Source: [Clostridium] asparagiforme DSM 15981
GTDB lineage: Bacteria; Bacillota; Clostridia; Lachnospirales; Lachnospiraceae
Assembly: GCA_025149125.1 (NCBI GenBank)
Contig: CP102272.1
Location: 4,712,001-4,776,000 of the forward strand
DNA length: 64,000 nucleotides
Reading direction: 5' to 3'
Part shown: piece by piece, positions 44,629 through 53,199 of the stretch
Layout of the letters: each line of letters begins with the position of its first letter
Numbering within the stretch: position 1 is the first letter of the stretch
The notes under the pieces: model-generated
The model's input: the letters and a program-made list of their open reading frames with translations, nothing else
Database searches by the model: none
Told to the model about the DNA's origin: nothing
Translations under genes and position numbers: made by a program

Positions 44629-45060
44629 ATGAGCTCCAAAACCAAAATCGTCGTGCTGCGCATGAAAGAGATTATCTACACCGGGATCTTCGTGGGCCTG
44701 GCCATTCTGCTCGTCACCCTGTGCCTCATTATGTTCCGTCCCAAAAAAGATACAGCCGGCAGCGAAGCGGCCAGCTATATCCCCGGCGTCTACAGCGCCT
44801 CCCTGAATCTGGGAAACCAGGACGTAAACGTGCAGGTGGCCGTGGATGCCAACCGGATCAGCTCCGTGTCCCTGGTGCCCTTAAGCGAAGCAGTCACCAC
44901 CATGTACCCGCTGATGCAGCCCACGCTCGACGAGCTGGCGGATCAGATCGTGACCACCCAGTCCCTGGAAAACCTTACATACTCCAGCCAGTCCCGTTAC
45001 ACCTCGGCCGCGCTGTTAAAAGCCATCCAGACCGCTCTGGATAAGGCGAAGATCCAGTAA
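44629..45060 (+). CDS. Membrane-anchored FMN-binding-domain-like protein
   Basis: A 143-residue protein with one N-terminal membrane helix (residues 15-36, IIYTGIFVGLAILLVTLCLI) and an extracytoplasmic domain. That domain, from GVYSASLNLGNQDVNVQVAV to YTSAALLKAIQTALDKA, follows the pattern of FMN_bind domains such as those in RnfG/NqrC. However, the flavin-attachment SGATxTS motif appears here as SQSRYTS, lacking the acceptor Thr, so it probably does not carry covalent FMN. It is divergent from addB, with GGAGG before the ATG. Confidence 0.65.
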   Translation: MSSKTKIVVLRMKEIIYTGIFVGLAILLVTLCLIMFRPKKDTAGSEAASYIPGVYSASLNLGNQDVNVQVAVDANRISSVSLVPLSEAVTTMYPLMQPTLDELADQIVTTQSLENLTYSSQSRYTSAALLKAIQTALDKAKIQ

Positions 45061-45061
45061 C

Positions 45062-45080
45062 TGCGGTTTTTTAAACCGCG
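45062..45080 (+). terminator. Short hairpin after the FMN-binding-like gene
   Basis: GCGGTT and AAACCGC arms around a T-rich loop, followed by GGCGTTTCTTG. Weak, but placed directly after the stop codon. Confidence 0.4.
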
Positions 45081-45206
45081 GCGTTTCTTGACACTGCGTT
45101 TCTCATATTCATGCAAAGGCTGCTGCCAATGCCCTTTTCCGGTCAAACGCCGTCCGATTACCGGCGCTCCTCCCGCAGCGTGCACTGCCCAGCAGCCCTC
45201 TCCTGA

Positions 45207-45524
45207 TCATTTCTTCTTTTTCCCGCTCCCCGGCTCCTTCCGGAACCGCTTGCTCTTAAACACATACACATGGGCCACCAGCGTCAAACCAAATACCACC
45301 ATGCAGACCCATTCCAACGGCTCGGACAAGATATGGGAAGCCATGGCAAAACTCAGCAGCGCGTCGGCCAGGAACAGCCATTTCTCCACCACGTACACTT
45401 TATCCACATCATAGTCGCTTTTATCAACGTTTGTCCCCACAAAAATCATAAAATCCTTGCCCATGAACAAATCGATGCCCTCCGCAATGCACAGACCCCC
45501 CATAAACCAAAAAATCAGATCCAT
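45207..45524 (-). CDS. Small hypothetical membrane protein
   Basis: A 105-residue protein with three likely membrane helices (about residues 3-20, 48-66 and 70-90) and a basic tail ending in RFRKEPGSGKKKK. I do not recognise the family. The start has GAGGATTT upstream (AAGGAGGATTTATGG). Its upstream region holds two 50-bp tandem repeats, each with a TATAAT-like box on its strand, which may drive it. Confidence 0.65.
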   Translation of the reverse strand: MDLIFWFMGGLCIAEGIDLFMGKDFMIFVGTNVDKSDYDVDKVYVVEKWLFLADALLSFAMASHILSEPLEWVCMVVFGLTLVAHVYVFKSKRFRKEPGSGKKKK

Positions 45525-45564
45525 AAATCCTCCTTCGCACGTCCGTCCCGCGATTCAATGCATG

Positions 45565-45664
45565 ATACTTTGTCGCCAACCGCAGGTTGACGATAAGAGA
45601 TACGTTTCCTTATTATACTTTGTCGCCAACCGCAGGTTGACGATAAGGGATACGTTTCCTTATT
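45565..45664. repeat. 50-bp tandem direct repeat, two copies
   Basis: Copies at 45565-45614 and 45615-45664 differ at one base (AAGAGA versus AAGGGA). Each contains an imperfect palindrome, TCGCCAACCGCAGGTTGACGA, and on the minus strand a TATAAT box. They sit between nrdD's terminator and the small membrane protein gene. Confidence 0.85.
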
Positions 45665-45733
45665 ATACCACATCCTACTTCAGACCACAAGCCGCGAATC
45701 CCGCTCCACCCCCGGCCCCCGGGCGGACAAAAA

Positions 45734-45765
45734 GCCGGCGCAGAGCTGTCTCCAGCTGCGCCGGC
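45734..45765 (-). terminator. Terminator of the redoxin-fused nrdD
   Basis: GCCGGCGCAG and CTGCGCCGGC arms; on the minus strand followed by TTTTTGTCC. Confidence 0.82.
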
Positions 45766-45797
45766 CGTTCATTTCCCAATATTAAATTGATCGTTTA

Positions 45798-48218
45798 TCA
45801 AACGGAAACCCGAAGGATCTCCTTGTTCTGCTCCACAAATTTCCTGATATTGGAAGCTCCGGCAAACTTCTGTACGATGCCGTCGTTCTCAAAATCCACC
45901 ACCAGCGTGGGAGCCTGGAAAATGTTGAACTTCTCCGCCAGCTCCGGATGCTCCTCGGCGTCGATCACGCGGTAGTTCATGCCCTTCAAGAACTCCCTGG
46001 CAGCCTTGCAGTTGGGGCAGGTCTTGGTGGTGAACAGGAACAGGCCGGTATCCGCCTTCACCTCACCCTTGGACGCAGCAGCCTTCTGCTCCTCCGCATT
46101 GCAGCGGCTCTCCGGCTTGATGTGGGAGACGCCGTGCTTCAGCTTGGAACCGTGGATGTCGTAGTTGGTGCGGTTCTTGTACTCCTGGGTCTTTCCTTCG
46201 TTCCAGTTCTGCACCGGACGGTAATATCCCGTAATCCGGCTGTAAACCTCCGCCTTTGCGCCGCAAACCGGACAGATGAAGTGCTCGCCGGCCAGATATC
46301 CGTGGGACTTACAGATGGAGTAAGTGGGCGACATGGTGTAATAGGGCAGCTTGTAGTTCTCCGCGATGGTCCGCACCAGGTTGGCGGCCGCCTTCCAGTC
46401 GGGCAGCTTCTCGCCCAGGAACGCGTGGAACACCGTGCCGGAGGTGTACAGGGTCTGCAACTCGTCCTGGATGTCCAGGGCGTCGAACACATCCTCGGTG
46501 TAATCCACCGGCAGATGGGAACTGTTGGTATAGTAGGGCGTATCCCCCTCGGCTCCGGCGGTTATGATGTCGGGATAGCGCTTCTTGTCGTGCTTGGCCA
46601 GGCGGTAGGTAGTGGACTCGGCCGGGGTCGCCTCCAGGTTGTACAGGTCGCCGTACATCTCCTGGTAGTCGGACAGGCGCTCACGCATGTGATTTAAAAC
46701 ATCCCTGGTGAACTTCTGGCACTCCGGATCGGTCATATCCTTGCGCACCCACCTGGCGTTCAGTCCGGCCTCGTTCATGCCGATCAGACCGATGGTGGAG
46801 AAGTGATTGGAAAATGTTCCCAGATACCGTTTGGTGTAGGGGTACAGGCCCTGATCCAGCAGCTTGGTAATCACTTCACGCTTGGTCTTTAAAGAGCGGG
46901 CGGACACGTCCATCATGTGGTCCAGGCGCTCGTAGAAATCTTTCTCATCCTTGGACAGGTAAGCGATGCGGGGCATATTGATGGTCACAACGCCCACGGA
47001 GCCGGTGCTCTCGCCGGAACCGAAGAAGCCGCCGGTTTTCTTGCGCAGCTCCCGCAGGTCCAGACGCAGGCGGCAGCACATGCTGCGCACGTCGCTGGGC
47101 TGCATATCGCTGTTGATATAGTTGGAGAAATACGGGGTGCCGTATTTAGCCGTCATCTCGAACAGCAGGCGGTTGTTCTCCGTGTCGGACCAGTCGAAAT
47201 CGTTGGTAATGGAGTAGGTGGGGATGGGGTACTGGAAGCCGCGCCCGTTGGCGTCGCCCTCGATCATGGTCTCGATGAAGGCCTTGTTGATCAGATCCAT
47301 CTCCGCCTTGCAGTCCTTGTACTTGAAGTCCATCTCCTTGCCGCCCACGATGGCGTTCAGCTCCGCCAGATCGTTGGGAACCGTCCAGTCCAGGGTGATG
47401 TTGGAGAACGGGGCCTGGGTGCCCCAGCGGCTGGGGGTGTTCACGCCGTAGATAAAGGACTCGATGCACTTCTTGACCTCGGAGTAGCTCAAGTTGTCCA
47501 CCTTCACAAAGGGGGCAAGGTATGTATCAAAGGAGGAGAACGCCTGGGCTCCGGCCCACTCGTTCTGCATAATGCCGAGGAAGTTGACCATCTGATTGCA
47601 CAGCACGGACAGATGCTTGGCCGGGGAAGAGGTGATCTTTCCGGTGATTCCGCCCAGTCCCTCCTGCAGAAGCTGCTTTAAGGACCAGCCTGCGCAGTAG
47701 CCGGTGAGCATGGACAGATCGTGAATGTGGATGTCCGCGTTCCGGTGAGCCTCCGCAACCTCGTGGTCGTAAATCTCGCTGAGCCAGTAGTTGGCCGTCA
47801 CAGCGCCGGAATTGCTCAGGATCAGTCCGCCAACGGAGTAGGTCACGGTGGAATTCTCCTTCACGCGCCAGTCCTCAACCTTCACATAGCTGTTCACCAC
47901 GTCCTTGTAGTCCAGAATGGTGCTGTTCATATTGCGGATTTTCTCGCGCTGTTTTCTATATAAAATGTATGCCTTCGCCACATCCGTGTAACCGGTCTGC
48001 TCCAGCACGTGCTCCACACTGTCCTGGATCTCCTCCACGGAAATCCGGCCTTCCGTCATCTTGCCCTGGAAGTCCGCGGTTACGCGCAGTGAAAGCAACT
48101 CCAGAATCTCGTTGTTATAATCCTTCTTCGTGGCCTTAAACGCCTTCTTGATCGCCTCGGTGATCTTGTTCAGGCTGAATTCGGCTATCTCCCCATCACG
48201 TTTCACAACTTCAATCAT
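45798..48218 (-). CDS. nrdD: Class III anaerobic ribonucleotide reductase with fused redoxin domain
   Basis: An 806-residue glycyl-radical enzyme that reduces ribonucleoside triphosphates. An ATP-cone (residues 1-90, VVKRDGEIAEFSLNKITEAI) controls activity. The core ends in HFICPVCGAK and the glycyl-radical loop SRITGYYRP, with the radical Gly at 664. Unlike standard NrdD it continues for about 80 residues as a thioredoxin/glutaredoxin-like domain: LFTTKTCPNCKAAREFL (redox Cys 734 and 737) and FQAPTLVVDF. Redoxin-dependent class III enzymes are known with a separate NrdH-like partner; here it is fused. The activase gene nrdG is about 3.1 kb upstream. Confidence 0.92.
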   Translation of the reverse strand: MIEVVKRDGEIAEFSLNKITEAIKKAFKATKKDYNNEILELLSLRVTADFQGKMTEGRISVEEIQDSVEHVLEQTGYTDVAKAYILYRKQREKIRNMNSTILDYKDVVNSYVKVEDWRVKENSTVTYSVGGLILSNSGAVTANYWLSEIYDHEVAEAHRNADIHIHDLSMLTGYCAGWSLKQLLQEGLGGITGKITSSPAKHLSVLCNQMVNFLGIMQNEWAGAQAFSSFDTYLAPFVKVDNLSYSEVKKCIESFIYGVNTPSRWGTQAPFSNITLDWTVPNDLAELNAIVGGKEMDFKYKDCKAEMDLINKAFIETMIEGDANGRGFQYPIPTYSITNDFDWSDTENNRLLFEMTAKYGTPYFSNYINSDMQPSDVRSMCCRLRLDLRELRKKTGGFFGSGESTGSVGVVTINMPRIAYLSKDEKDFYERLDHMMDVSARSLKTKREVITKLLDQGLYPYTKRYLGTFSNHFSTIGLIGMNEAGLNARWVRKDMTDPECQKFTRDVLNHMRERLSDYQEMYGDLYNLEATPAESTTYRLAKHDKKRYPDIITAGAEGDTPYYTNSSHLPVDYTEDVFDALDIQDELQTLYTSGTVFHAFLGEKLPDWKAAANLVRTIAENYKLPYYTMSPTYSICKSHGYLAGEHFICPVCGAKAEVYSRITGYYRPVQNWNEGKTQEYKNRTNYDIHGSKLKHGVSHIKPESRCNAEEQKAAASKGEVKADTGLFLFTTKTCPNCKAAREFLKGMNYRVIDAEEHPELAEKFNIFQAPTLVVDFENDGIVQKFAGASNIRKFVEQNKEILRVSV

Positions 48219-48400
48219 TACAAACTTAACTCCTTTCGACCCTTGTCCGATGATAATGGCCCCCGGCTTTTATCCCATAAGACATAATGGCCCGCCGGCT
48301 ACGCCGGCAGCCCATTCCATTTGCTCCGAAAATCCTCGGATCCACGATCCGTTGACGACAATCGGTGTTTCCGTCTCTCTGTCAGTCCGCCACTTCACCC

Positions 48401-48429
48401 ATTATAGCAGACCCAAAACAAAAACACAA
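48401..48429 (-). promoter_or_regulatory. Promoter of the redoxin-fused nrdD
   Basis: On the minus strand TTGTGT (complement of 48424-48429), 17 bases, then TATAAT (complement of 48401-48406) with an extended TGC before it. Transcription would start near 48394, leaving a leader of about 175 bases. Confidence 0.7.
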
Positions 48430-48472
48430 TATCTATGATCAACTTTTTATGCCAATCAAGATATTGTGTTTT
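48421..48472. promoter_or_regulatory. Paired NrdR-box-like sites / hflX terminator
   Basis: Inverted repeat AAAACACAATATCT and AGATATTGTGTTTT. Each half contains a sequence close to the NrdR box (ACACTATATATTGTGT): 48424-48439 and 48454-48469, centres about 30 bp apart, one covering the -35 box. The same structure followed by TTTTTGTTTT on the minus strand could also end hflX transcripts; it may do both. Confidence 0.55.
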
Positions 48473-48544
48473 ATTACCTCTGCTTATAATTCGCGGAAAG
48501 CCTTGTGGCTGCGTGGTTTGCGGGTGGTTAGGGGTCTCTATCCT

Positions 48545-49828
48545 CTAATCCGCATACAATTTCGCAAACAATTCCGCCGGCACATACGCCTCCACCGCGA
48601 TCCCGTCCTCCGTGTACTCCTCCTTCAGGAGCTGGCCGTACTTACGGATGGTCTGGATCCGGCCGGCCTGGGAGTAGGGGTAGACCTTCTCCAGGTGAAC
48701 CCGGCGGCTGCGGATGATCTGCTCCAGAATGCCGCACAGCTCGTCCAGCCCCTCCCCGGTCTTAGCCGAGATGCGCACCTGGTAGTCAGCGGAGAAATCT
48801 CTGGGCAGCTGGGCTAACGGCCCGGCCTCACCGGACTCCACCATGGCTCTCAGGCGGTCCGTCTTGTTGAACACCGTGACCACCGTCTTGTCCACGATCT
48901 CCAAGTCCTTCAACGTCTCCCGCACCACGTGCATCTGCATGTCCATCTGGGGGTTGGAGCAATCCACCACATGGAGGATGATATCGCTGTACTTAGCCTC
49001 CTCCAGGGTGCTCTTAAATGCCTCGATCAGGTGGTGGGGCAGCTTGCGGATAAATCCCACGGTGTCCGTCAACAGAATCTGCTGATCCCCCGGCAGGGTA
49101 AAGCTTCTGGTGGTGGGGTCCAGGGTAGCGAACAGCTTGTCCTCCGCCAGGATATCCGCGTCGGTCAGATGGTTTAACAGGGTGGATTTGCCCGCGTTGG
49201 TGTAGCCCACGATGGCCGCGCTGACGGCGCAGCCCTGTTCCCGCTGCTGCCGGGTCACCTCGCGGTGGCGTTTCACATCCTCCAGCTCCGCTTTCAGCTG
49301 CCCGATGCGCTCGTGGATCAGACGCCGGTCCACCTCCAGCTTCTTCTCGCCCGGTCCCCTGGTGCCGATGCCGCCGCCCAGCCGGGACAGGGAGGCGCGC
49401 ATGCCCACCAGGCGCGCGGCCCGGTATTTGAGCTGGGCCAGCTCCACCTGGATCTTTCCCTCCCGGGTGTGGGCCCTGGAAGCGAAAATATCAAGAATCA
49501 CCATGGTGCGGTCCATCACCTTGGTGTCCAGGGCCGCCTCCAGGTTCTTAAGCTGGGCGGGACTCAGCTCGTCGTCGCAGACAACGCCGGTGGCGTCAAG
49601 CTCCCATACCAGGTCCTTGACCTCCTCGATTTTGCCCTTGCCCAGATACGTGCCCGGGTGCACCTTCTCGCGATTCTGAATCACCTTGTCCACGGTCACG
49701 GCTCCGGCCGTTTTCACCAGCTCCGCCAGCTCCTTTAAGGAGCCCTCCGCGTCGTCCCCGTCCCCGGTGCTCACCGCGATCAGGACCACCCGCTCCTCAA
49801 TCTCTTTCAAATCAAATAATTCTGCCAT
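48545..49828 (-). CDS. hflX: Ribosome-associated GTPase HflX
   Basis: A 427-residue TRAFAC GTPase that splits stalled ribosomes under stress. The N-terminal domain includes PGTYLGKGKIEEV and DDELSPAQLKNLE. The glycine-rich linker RLGGGIGTRGPGEKKLE near residue 185 is diagnostic. GTPase motifs are GYTNAGKSTLLN (G1), DTVGFIRKLPHHLIEAF (G3) and FNKTD (G4). Length is normal. A GTG/ATG-proximal AGAGGT site precedes it. The TPR gene lies 43 bp upstream on the same strand. Confidence 0.95.
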   Translation of the reverse strand: MAELFDLKEIEERVVLIAVSTGDGDDAEGSLKELAELVKTAGAVTVDKVIQNREKVHPGTYLGKGKIEEVKDLVWELDATGVVCDDELSPAQLKNLEAALDTKVMDRTMVILDIFASRAHTREGKIQVELAQLKYRAARLVGMRASLSRLGGGIGTRGPGEKKLEVDRRLIHERIGQLKAELEDVKRHREVTRQQREQGCAVSAAIVGYTNAGKSTLLNHLTDADILAEDKLFATLDPTTRSFTLPGDQQILLTDTVGFIRKLPHHLIEAFKSTLEEAKYSDIILHVVDCSNPQMDMQMHVVRETLKDLEIVDKTVVTVFNKTDRLRAMVESGEAGPLAQLPRDFSADYQVRISAKTGEGLDELCGILEQIIRSRRVHLEKVYPYSQAGRIQTIRKYGQLLKEEYTEDGIAVEAYVPAELFAKLYAD

Positions 49829-49871
49829 ACTACCTCTTATTCCGAATTTACCGCTCCGGCCGCCAAACGCC

Positions 49872-50789
49872 TTACCGGCTCTTTAAAAATGCAATCTCAT
49901 GCTCCGCCCGCTCATCCGGTCCGAAGCTCTTGTTGTACTCCTCGAACAGCTTCAGGGCTTCGTCGTACTTGTATAAGTATTCGCTGCACACCGCTCGGTT
50001 ATACGAAAGTTCCCGAAGCAGCTCCCGATCCTCCGATGCCTTCACTTTCCCCTGGTCAAACGAATCAGCAGCGTCCTTGTAATTCTCTTCAGCCATCTGG
50101 CATAAACCCATCTGCAAATAGATTTTCCCATCGTCCAGCCCATCCCTCAGCGCATTTTCGTACAGGCTCATGGCCTGATCGTAGGCGCCCGTTTTCACGC
50201 AGGCCGCCCCCACGGACAGAAGCGCGTTCATACGCCCCTCCACCGGCTTTTTTGCATCCCCGCCGGTCCGCTGTACATAGTCGTACAGCTCCACCGCCTG
50301 GTCTGCATCGCCCATGGCCGCGCAGCACATGCTGGCCATGTACCAATACTGCAGATTTTTGGAGTCCCGCTCCATCAGAAGCTTGTAGCTGTAGTACGCC
50401 GCCTCGTAATCCTCCAGGCGGTACTCCGCCTCAGCCCGGTAGCGCAGCACGTCCACCGCCATCTCGCCGGTGTCCTTGTCCATCACAGCCAGCGCCTGGT
50501 CAAAATCCGCAATCGCCCCGGCAAAGTCCCCGGCGTCCAGCTTTTCAATTCCCGCGGCCCGCAGCTCACGCTGCTTGGACGTGGACATGTTGCCCACCAC
50601 GCGCATGGTGGCGAAGGCCACCAGCACCACCAGCAGTATGCAGACCGCCCACGCGATGAGCCCTTTGACCAGCCGGTTCCTTCTCCTGCGCTTGCGCGCG
50701 GCCCGCCGCTCCCGGTCCAGGCGCGGATTCCGCCCCGAATCGTAGGGACGCCGCTCGCTGTAGCGGATATTTCCACTGTTTCTGCTCAT
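49872..50789 (-). CDS. Membrane-anchored tetratricopeptide repeat protein
   Basis: A 305-residue protein. A basic N-terminus (RRAARKRRRRNRLVKG) precedes one membrane helix at about residues 44-66 (LIAWAVCILLVVLVAFATM). The rest is extracytoplasmic TPR helices, for example GIEKLDAGDFAGAIADFDQA, AYYSYKLLMERDSK, AYDQAMSLYENALR and NYKDAADSFDQGKV. The role is unknown; such proteins often organise envelope complexes. It begins three bases after dut. Confidence 0.82.
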   Translation of the reverse strand: MSRNSGNIRYSERRPYDSGRNPRLDRERRAARKRRRRNRLVKGLIAWAVCILLVVLVAFATMRVVGNMSTSKQRELRAAGIEKLDAGDFAGAIADFDQALAVMDKDTGEMAVDVLRYRAEAEYRLEDYEAAYYSYKLLMERDSKNLQYWYMASMCCAAMGDADQAVELYDYVQRTGGDAKKPVEGRMNALLSVGAACVKTGAYDQAMSLYENALRDGLDDGKIYLQMGLCQMAEENYKDAADSFDQGKVKASEDRELLRELSYNRAVCSEYLYKYDEALKLFEEYNKSFGPDERAEHEIAFLKSR

Positions 50790-50792
50790 TTC

Positions 50793-51308
50793 CTACCTCG
50801 CATCCGTGCTGCCGAAGCCGCCGTTGCGCGTGCTTGTGCAATCGTCGTCCACCGTGATACCATAGGGGAGGAAAATACCCTGGGCAAAGGCCATTCCTTC
50901 GGCCAGCTCCACCGTTTTTCCCTCTCTGGAATCATTGGTCATCTTGACAAACATATGTCCTTCATTGTCCGAATAAAAATAATCGCTGTCGATGATGCCC
51001 ACGGTGTTGTTCAGCTGGAGGCGGTATTTAAAGCCAAGGCTGCTGCGCGGGAAAATGGACAGCACCCAGCCCTCCTCCATCTCAACCCGGACTCCGGTGG
51101 GGATTTTCACGGACTCGCCGGGCGCGACGGTCACAGCGACCGGGGTAAAAAAGTCGTATCCCGCCGAACCGGCGGTGGCCCGGGCCGGAAGGCGGATCCC
51201 GTCATAGACCGCCCGCGCCTCATCGGCAGACACTCCGCCGAAGGCGTCCGTCCAGTCCCCGGAAAATTGTTCAAAGCTTACCTTGTGAAATTTTGCAATT
51301 CTCTGCAT
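50793..51308 (-). CDS. dut: dUTP diphosphatase
   Basis: A 171-residue trimeric dUTPase that hydrolyses dUTP to dUMP and keeps uracil out of DNA. The five family motifs are visible: GSAGYDFFTP, PRSSLGFKY, NTVGIIDSDYF, the FAQGIF strand with preceding EGMA, and the C-terminal P-loop-like RNGGFGSTD. An N-terminal extension of about 40 residues is longer than usual. It lies near nrdG and both nrdD genes, in keeping with dTTP synthesis. Confidence 0.93.
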   Translation of the reverse strand: MQRIAKFHKVSFEQFSGDWTDAFGGVSADEARAVYDGIRLPARATAGSAGYDFFTPVAVTVAPGESVKIPTGVRVEMEEGWVLSIFPRSSLGFKYRLQLNNTVGIIDSDYFYSDNEGHMFVKMTNDSREGKTVELAEGMAFAQGIFLPYGITVDDDCTSTRNGGFGSTDAR

Positions 51309-51364
51309 GTCTGTAACCTAACCTTTTCTGTATGATTCGAATCGTCCGCTCCATGGCGGCTGTC

Positions 51365-51859
51365 TCAGCTCCGGTCGTGGATCACCGCCGCTCCGGTCAG
51401 AAGGGACCTCTGCACATCGATAACCCGCTGGTTGGAACTGCCCTTCCACCGGAGGCTGTTGTCCTTGAGTCCCGCCACGAACTCGCCGTCCACCACCACG
51501 TCCACCTTGCGGATACACGGCAGGCCGCAGATTTCCTCCCAGTCGTAGCCGGTGTAAAGCCAGATGGTCTTTCCCGGAAAGCGGTCGCAGATCTCATCGA
51601 TCAGCCGGCCGGTCTCTTCCCGGTTATCCGGGTGCAGCGGGTCCCCGCCGCTTAAGGTGACCCCGGACACATAGTCCTTTTGAAGCTCCTCAAACAGCTC
51701 GTCCTTAGCCGCCTGGTCAAAGGGAATTCCGCCCCGGATATCCCAGGTCACCGGATTGTGGCATTCCGGACAGTTGTGGCTGCATCCGGCAACCCAGAGT
51801 ACCACCCGAAGCCCCTCCCCGTTGAGCATATCGTCCTTTGTGATATTGTGATAACGCAT
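51365..51859 (-). CDS. nrdG: Anaerobic ribonucleotide reductase activating protein
   Basis: A 164-residue radical SAM enzyme that installs the glycyl radical in NrdD. The [4Fe-4S] motif is VAGCSHNCPECHNP (C-x3-C-x2-C, about residues 30-37), followed by SGGDPLHPDNREE for SAM binding. Length is normal. It begins three bases after mscL. It is the only nrdG in the window, so it may have to activate both class III reductases. Confidence 0.95.
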   Translation of the reverse strand: MRYHNITKDDMLNGEGLRVVLWVAGCSHNCPECHNPVTWDIRGGIPFDQAAKDELFEELQKDYVSGVTLSGGDPLHPDNREETGRLIDEICDRFPGKTIWLYTGYDWEEICGLPCIRKVDVVVDGEFVAGLKDNSLRWKGSSNQRVIDVQRSLLTGAAVIHDRS

Positions 51860-51862
51860 GAC

Positions 51863-52339
51863 TTACTCTCTCTCCGTTTCCTCAGATGTTTCCAGCAGAG
51901 AGGTACAATGAGGGCAGCGCACCGCATTGATCGGAATCATAGTGCGGCAGTACGGGCATTCCTTCTGCGTGGGAGCGGCCGGCGCTTCCGGCTTCTTTCC
52001 CATGCTGCGCAGCTTGTTGACCTGTTTCACCGTGATGAACACTACCAAAGCCATCAGCAGGAAGTTGATCGTCTGTGTGATGAAAGACCCGTAATTAATG
52101 GTAGCCACAGAAAGTTCCTTGGCCTCAGCCAGCGTGGCGTATGTATTCCCATCCAACGCGATAAACATGTTGGTGAAATCCACCTTGCCGGTGATCAGAC
52201 TCAGAAGAGGCATAAAAATGTCGTTGACAAGCGAATTTACAATGGAAGTAAACGCGCTGCCGATAATCATGCCGACCGCCAGGTCGATCATATTGCCCTT
52301 GAGGGCGAACGCCTTAAACTCATCCAGAAACTTTTTCAT
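51863..52339 (-). CDS. mscL: Large-conductance mechanosensitive channel with C-terminal zinc ribbon
   Basis: A 158-residue pressure-release channel forming pentamers. TM1 includes NMIDLAVGMIIGSAFTSIVN (residues 16-35) and TM2 lies near 72-92 (FITQTINFLLMALVVFITV). The tail ends in ECPYCRTMIPINAVRCPHC, a CxxC...CxxC ribbon seen in many Firmicute MscL proteins. I chose the start at 52339, which has GGAGGG seven bases upstream, and not the ATG seven codons earlier. Confidence 0.93.
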   Translation of the reverse strand: MKKFLDEFKAFALKGNMIDLAVGMIIGSAFTSIVNSLVNDIFMPLLSLITGKVDFTNMFIALDGNTYATLAEAKELSVATINYGSFITQTINFLLMALVVFITVKQVNKLRSMGKKPEAPAAPTQKECPYCRTMIPINAVRCPHCTSLLETSEETERE

Positions 52340-52422
52340 TGTATATCCCTCCGTATTCATTGGTAGGGCCCGAAGGCCGCTTTTCTTAGTTTACCATACG
52401 GAAGATGATTTTTCCACAAAAT

Positions 52423-52665
52423 TCAGTTATATTCATGTAGAAAGCGCCTCAGATCCTTGTGAAATTCCGAGAATCTGGCCAGCAGCGCATAGTATCCCCG
52501 TGACATCAAATCCTGGCTGATCCCGTCGTAGACCGGATCCGTCATAGAGCGGATATGGAAAAATTCATAGAAATACTGATCCGGAATCTCATCCAGATAC
52601 TGCTTCAGTTCTTTTTTGTAATCCATAATCTCCTCTTGCTCCAGTTGTTCCAATATCTTGTTCAT
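52423..52665 (-). CDS. Small hypothetical acidic protein
   Basis: 80 residues, helical and acidic, with aromatic-rich DQYFYEFFHIRSM in the middle. GGGAGAAGAG stands before the ATG. I do not recognise the family. It lies alone, 84 bp upstream of mscL. Confidence 0.55.
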   Translation of the reverse strand: MNKILEQLEQEEIMDYKKELKQYLDEIPDQYFYEFFHIRSMTDPVYDGISQDLMSRGYYALLARFSEFHKDLRRFLHEYN

Positions 52666-52797
52666 CTCTTCTCCCTTTCATTCATGCATATTTTATTTTG
52701 ATGTGTTTCACTATTAGAAGTGTTTGGCAATTAATATTTCCTTACAATCTAATAAACGCTTCAGTATTAGAAAATTCCATATCATGTGAGGTAAATA

Positions 52798-53058
52798 ATG
52801 AAAATATCTTATAATTCGGAAACAAAGAAAAATTTGATAGGCGATACGATCCGCTCATTGCGGAAGCGGCGCGGCCTTTCCCAGCGGGCGCTGGCCGCCA
52901 AGCTGCAATTAAATGGCTATGATTTCAATGATCTGACCATACTCAGAATCGAAAAGGGCACTCGCCTTGTCACAGACATCGAGCTACGGGCCCTCTGCCA
53001 TTTTTTCAATGTGACACCCAACGAAATGCTCAGTTTCGATGATATATCCACTCATTAA
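52798..53058 (+). CDS. XRE-family helix-turn-helix regulator
   Basis: 86 residues, almost entirely an XRE/Cro DNA-binding domain: IGDTIRSLRKRRGLSQRALA then IEKGTRLVTDIELRALCHFF. No effector or oligomerisation domain is present. GTGAGGT lies a few bases before the ATG. It is followed at 140 bp by a second, different XRE gene on the same strand. Confidence 0.85.
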   Translation: MKISYNSETKKNLIGDTIRSLRKRRGLSQRALAAKLQLNGYDFNDLTILRIEKGTRLVTDIELRALCHFFNVTPNEMLSFDDISTH

Positions 53059-53199
53059 TCTCCCCTCCTACTATTTGATTACCCTAGATTATACACTATA
53101 AAGTGTCTATTTGTACACGCTTTTTCAGTCTGATAATTAAACGGTTCCTGGGGTACAATAACCACGGGGTATCGTGAATTTTGTCTTGGTGGTGGAAGA

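Noticed and set aside
45565..45664. CRISPR array
   Set aside because: Only two copies, directly adjacent, with no spacers and no cas genes.
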